Shown: piece by piece, positions 61,284 through 64,000 of the stretch
Position numbering within the stretch: the stretch's first letter is position 1
Layout: the number at the start of each line of letters is the position of its first letter
NCBI RefSeq assembly: GCF_009758205.1
Contig: NZ_WRXN01000019.1
Coordinates: forward strand, 39,171-103,170
Origin: Chitinophaga tropicalis
GTDB lineage: Bacteria; Bacteroidota; Bacteroidia; Chitinophagales; Chitinophagaceae
Direction: 5' to 3'
Length of the DNA stretch: 64,000 nucleotides
The notes under the pieces: model-generated
The model's input: only the letters and a program-made list of their open reading frames with translations
Databases searched by the model: none
Told to the model about the DNA's origin: nothing
Position numbers and translations under genes: made by a program

Positions 61284-61994
61284 TTATAATTCCTCGTTAA
61301 ACCTGTAACCTACGCCCCAGGTGGTTAAAATAAATTTAGGGTTCGATACATTTTCTTCAATCTTTGCCCGCAGCCGGTTGATGTGACTGTTTACGGTGTG
61401 TTCATAACCTTCAAAATCGTATCCCCACACCAGGTTCAGCAGTCGCTTACGGCTATAGCTTTTACCGGGGTTCGATGCCAGTAAAGTGATCAGTTCAAAC
61501 TCTTTGGGTGAAAGGTCTACCCGGTTTCTATTGAGTGTTACCTTTCGCTTGTCAAGGTCTATTTCAAGTCCACTGAAGGTTATTACGGAAGATGCTGCTG
61601 CAGGACCCGCTTCAGCAGTAAAATCTTCGCTTCTGCGGAAAATAACTTTTACGCGGGCAATGAATTCGCGGATACTGAAAGGTTTGGTCAGGTAGTCATC
61701 GGCCCCCGTTTCCAGTCCCATTACTTTGTCTATCTCTTCGCTTCTGGCGGTAAGCATCAGAATAGGCGTTTGCCGGTCGGTTTGCCGTAATTTCCTGCAC
61801 ACCTCCATTCCATTCAACCCCGGTAAAGTAATGTCCAGTATAATCAGCTGAAAATGGCCTTCTTTTGCAGAGGCCAATCCTTTCAATCCATCACTTTCCG
61901 ATGCCACCTTACAACCCAGGTCGTGCAAATGAATCCGTAGCAGCTCCACTATGTTGGGATCATCTTCGATGATCAGTACTGTTTTATTGTCCAT
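61284..61994 (-). CDS. OmpR-family response regulator
   Basis: A 236-residue protein: receiver domain (1-120) with acidic residues DD at 11-12, phosphoacceptor Asp54 (IILDITLPG), the switch TAR and K of YLTKPFS; then the OmpR/PhoB winged helix (about 140-236) with LSPKEFELITLLASNPGKSYSRKRLLNLVWGYDFEGYEHTVNSHINRLRAKIEEN. It is the first gene of the pair with the kinase. A small TATCAC-T-GTGATA palindrome (62033-62045) lies upstream, between it and the spondin gene. Confidence 0.95.
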   Translation of the reverse strand: MDNKTVLIIEDDPNIVELLRIHLHDLGCKVASESDGLKGLASAKEGHFQLIILDITLPGLNGMEVCRKLRQTDRQTPILMLTARSEEIDKVMGLETGADDYLTKPFSIREFIARVKVIFRRSEDFTAEAGPAAASSVITFSGLEIDLDKRKVTLNRNRVDLSPKEFELITLLASNPGKSYSRKRLLNLVWGYDFEGYEHTVNSHINRLRAKIEENVSNPKFILTTWGVGYRFNEEL

Positions 61995-62116
61995 ATTGAT
62001 GAAGGCAAAGTTGCTAAATAAAAGGCAGGAATTATCACTGTGATACTTTTGTTACAATTCTGCAATATCTGTGGGACACCGTTTCTTTTGTTTTGTAGTA
62101 TTAAAACTCACCATAA

Positions 62117-63415
62117 ATGAAGCATAACTCACTAATAACATGCACGTTATTAACATCTTTACTATCTCTGGCCGCCTGTAAAAAAGACAATGATATGCCG
62201 CCCAGCCAATCAGAAACCATTACCATCGAGAATGTGCTTAACAGCAAACCGCTGGTAGAGACCGGCATTTTCCAGGGAACAGGTACGCCACCAGTGATTT
62301 TGCCTGGTCAATCAACCACCTTTACTTTTTCTGCCGCCAGAAACCAGCGGCTTACATTTGCCACGATGTATGGCTGGAGTAATGACCTCTTTTTTGCTCC
62401 GGAGAATCCAGGCATTAAATTGTACAACGATGATGGCAGCCCTATTACCGGCGATGTATCGGCACAAATAAAACTATGGGACAATGGTACGCGGGTAAAC
62501 CAGGCGCCAGGTTCTGCAGTAATGCACCCGGGCACCATGGAAAAAGTGACAAAGAACATTAAGGAAGTAAATGGAACTGATGATTATGGTAACACCTACC
62601 TGGCCGCTTCAAAATTAATGCAGGTATCGATAGCCTATAATGGCAATTCTATGTTTACGGTTACTATTACCAACACATCGGGTGGTACAGCTAATGAAAC
62701 TCCCTTCAGCCCTGGTGTATGGACCCTTTCTTATGTAGCCGGTGGTAACCAATTGTTGCCCGAGGCCATCTACTCAGATGGCAAGCTTTCGGCCAATGGT
62801 GTTAGCAACATTGCAGAAATGGGCGATAATTCTGTACTGCATACTTACCTGATGGGCAAAACCGGCATATTTACACCATTGTCACCTGTGTTAGTGGTTG
62901 TATACAACGGTGAGCAGAATCCTTTCTTTATGACAGGAGAAAATGACCGCGGCGAAGGACTGAAAGACCTGGCACAAAAAGGAAATGCTGATGTACTGGC
63001 AGCTACGTTGAAAACAAAACAAGGCGTAAAAGCAGTGTATGTACTGAAGGATGCTACCAATACAGTATTGTTGCCACGTATTGATGGCGCTGATGGCGGC
63101 AAAGTATCTCAAATGTTATCGGTAATAAAAGGTGACAGGATTGCGATTGCGACTATGTATGGGTTCTCCAACGACTGGTTTTTTGCTACTTCAGACAATG
63201 GCTGGGATGCTACGCAGAAAGGCGATGTTTCTTCTTCCATTGGATTGTATGATGATGGAACCGCGGTGAATCAATTCCCCGGCGCAGGTATTACACAGTT
63301 TAACCTGGCGGGAACTCCATTGACTGAATCAAAGCCTATACAGGCTGTACCTAATCCCAATGGGTTTACTACGTTACCTGCCATTAGTAACATCATTAAA
63401 GTAACTATTCAATAA
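62117..63415 (+). CDS. Lipoprotein with tandem spondin-N-like domains
   Basis: A 432-residue exported protein with a lipobox LSLAAC (Cys near residue 21). Two copies of a domain of about 190 residues follow: SETITIENVLNSKPLVETGIF..TFATMYGWSNDLFFAPENPGIKLYNDDG and, in the second half, GDRIAIATMYGFSNDWFFATSDNGW. The MYGxSNDxFFA motif is the hallmark of bacterial spondin-N proteins, which form a calcium-binding beta-sandwich. Surface-anchored and possibly adhesive. Divergent from the two-component pair; followed after 18 bases by a small exported gene. Confidence 0.88.
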   Translation: MKHNSLITCTLLTSLLSLAACKKDNDMPPSQSETITIENVLNSKPLVETGIFQGTGTPPVILPGQSTTFTFSAARNQRLTFATMYGWSNDLFFAPENPGIKLYNDDGSPITGDVSAQIKLWDNGTRVNQAPGSAVMHPGTMEKVTKNIKEVNGTDDYGNTYLAASKLMQVSIAYNGNSMFTVTITNTSGGTANETPFSPGVWTLSYVAGGNQLLPEAIYSDGKLSANGVSNIAEMGDNSVLHTYLMGKTGIFTPLSPVLVVVYNGEQNPFFMTGENDRGEGLKDLAQKGNADVLAATLKTKQGVKAVYVLKDATNTVLLPRIDGADGGKVSQMLSVIKGDRIAIATMYGFSNDWFFATSDNGWDATQKGDVSSSIGLYDDGTAVNQFPGAGITQFNLAGTPLTESKPIQAVPNPNGFTTLPAISNIIKVTIQ

Positions 63416-63433
63416 CAAAACAAACAAAGAAAC

Positions 63434-63655
63434 ATGAAATCGATCAGCAAAATTTTCATTGCAACCTGTATCCTGGCAACTTTTTCATTAGCAACCCAGG
63501 CGCAAGACAAAAAAAAGGAGCAGCCAAAAGCCAAAACAGAAAAGAAAATGAAGTTGAAAGATCACGTATGCACCCAGACCTGCCATGATAGCGGCAAGCA
63601 TGTGTATGCGCACGGTGAGAAAGGGCATACATGTACAGACGCCTGTAAAAAATAA
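63434..63655 (+). CDS. Small exported Cys/His-rich protein
   Basis: A 73-residue protein with a signal peptide (about 1-23, ending QAQD), a lysine-rich segment (KKKEQPKAKTEKKMKLK) and a small C-terminal motif with HVCTQTCHDSGKHVYAHGEKGHTCTDACKK: four Cys and four His arranged as two C-x3-C units. It could bind a metal such as copper or zinc, or heme, in the periplasm; this is inference. It starts 18 bases after the spondin gene and ends before a terminator, so both are likely in one transcript. I do not recognise a family. Confidence 0.7.
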   Translation: MKSISKIFIATCILATFSLATQAQDKKKEQPKAKTEKKMKLKDHVCTQTCHDSGKHVYAHGEKGHTCTDACKK

Positions 63656-63660
63656 ATGGT

Positions 63661-63711
63661 GAGAATCTAAAAAAGGTGGTAACAGTTGTTGCCGCCTTTT
63701 TTTAGATTCTC
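63661..63711 (+). terminator. Terminator after the small exported gene
   Basis: GAGAATCT (63661-63668) pairs with AGATTCTC (63704-63711), and the A- and T-runs between extend the stem with a single bulge. The loop region is TAACAGTTGTT. Confidence 0.75.
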
Positions 63712-63716
63712 ATTTT

Positions 63717-63908
63717 AATCTTTCTTTCGCGGATGTACAGACGGAAATAAATAATGGCAGCCCGATCATACTTAGGGATACACCGGAGTCTATTCATGCT
63801 TTGGTGATTTGCAGGTATGACAAGTCTAACGGGAAAGTATATGAACCAGGTTATATCAAATTTTTAATTGTAAGGGTGTGTAAAATAAACTGTGTCAATA
63901 AAACTTAA
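63717..63908 (+). pseudogene. Decayed fragment of the papain-like protease gene
   Basis: Bases 63717-63843 closely match 59385-59520 of the papain-like gene, with about 20 substitutions and one 9-nt deletion. The frame is open (LSFADVQTEINNGSPIIL onward) until 63908 but has no start and lacks the catalytic-Cys half, and the G of the GHAV motif is lost. Homology stops near 63843. No promoter or other gene lies here. Confidence 0.85.
63874..63897. mobile_element. Possible IS-end-like sequence
   Basis: GGGTGTGTAAAATAAACTGT followed by GTCA resembles terminal inverted repeats of IS256-family elements from memory. It lies just after the point where homology in the pseudogene ends. No transposase gene is in the window, so this is a weak hint. 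Confidence 0.2.
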
Positions 63909-63920
63909 GTACTTAACAGG

Positions 63921-64000
63921 CCTCGTTACTGAATGATATTTTTTCTGATGCAGCGGGGCATTGATCCCAAAGGTCCAAAAAATATCATTCAGTAACGAGG
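63921..64000. repeat. 24-bp perfect inverted repeat at the window edge
   Basis: CCTCGTTACTGAATGATATT plus TTTT (63921-63944) is the exact inverse complement of 63977-64000. The 32-base centre contains GGGGCATTGATCCC. The right arm ends on the last base of the window, so the repeat may be longer. It could be a strong terminator, a transposon end pair or a small hairpin element. Confidence 0.8.

Overview
The window looks like chromosomal DNA from a member of the Bacteroidota, most likely the Chitinophagaceae (Chitinophaga-like). The reasons are SusC/FecA-type TonB-dependent receptors, a pectate lyase with a C-terminal type IX secretion sorting domain, Bacteroidota-type promoters (TTG - about 19 nt - TAnnTTTG), many lipoprotein signals, many AraC regulators, and scattered CAZymes. 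This assignment is inference; there is no rRNA or tRNA here to test it. I see no CRISPR array, prophage or intact insertion sequence.

Layout. 1-5 kb: the end of a TonB receptor, a secreted deacetylase-like protein and a large WGR/leucine-rich-repeat protein. 5-15 kb: small accessory genes (AraC, MDR oxidoreductase, SnoaL-like, VOC, RibD-like, PhzF, MocR), a two-gene cassette of a DUF6934-like protein with a 57-residue protein, and an orphan protein with a CheD/NTAN1-like deamidase signature. 15-21 kb: a GH29 fucosidase and a complete SdpC-SdpA-SdpB antimicrobial peptide operon with a candidate immunity protein and an acyltransferase. 21-36 kb: LysR and AraC regulators beside hydrolases, a secreted serine protease, DUF1349 and DUF1080 proteins, a MOSC protein and a UvrA paralogue. 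35-49 kb: polysaccharide deacetylase, M60 metallopeptidase, GH5, PLP decarboxylase with an unknown partner, PL1 pectate lyase, aquaporin and a secreted barrel protein.

49-59 kb is a molybdenum regulon on the minus strand. It holds a [2Fe-2S] subunit, a Tat-exported molybdenum hydroxylase, a diheme cytochrome c, XdhC, a MocA-type cytidylyltransferase, MoaA, a ModE-type DNA-binding domain and a TonB-dependent receptor. Two 24-nt palindromes with identical half sites (CGTTATAT-N8-ACATAACG) lie at its two control points, upstream of the enzyme operon and upstream of the receptor. This suggests that the ModE-like protein controls both and that the receptor takes part in molybdenum metabolism.

59-64 kb: a papain-like cysteine protease, a two-component system, a tandem spondin-domain lipoprotein, a small Cys/His-rich exported protein, a decayed fragment of the papain-like gene and a 24-bp inverted repeat at the window edge.

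A family of intergenic repeats runs through the window: a strong hairpin with compensatory base changes between copies, followed by a GGCCTGCGGCCGGC tail. Full or partial copies occur at about 5.2, 5.3, 11.6, 20.8, 27.6, 36.5, 40.7, 49.3 and 52.0 kb.
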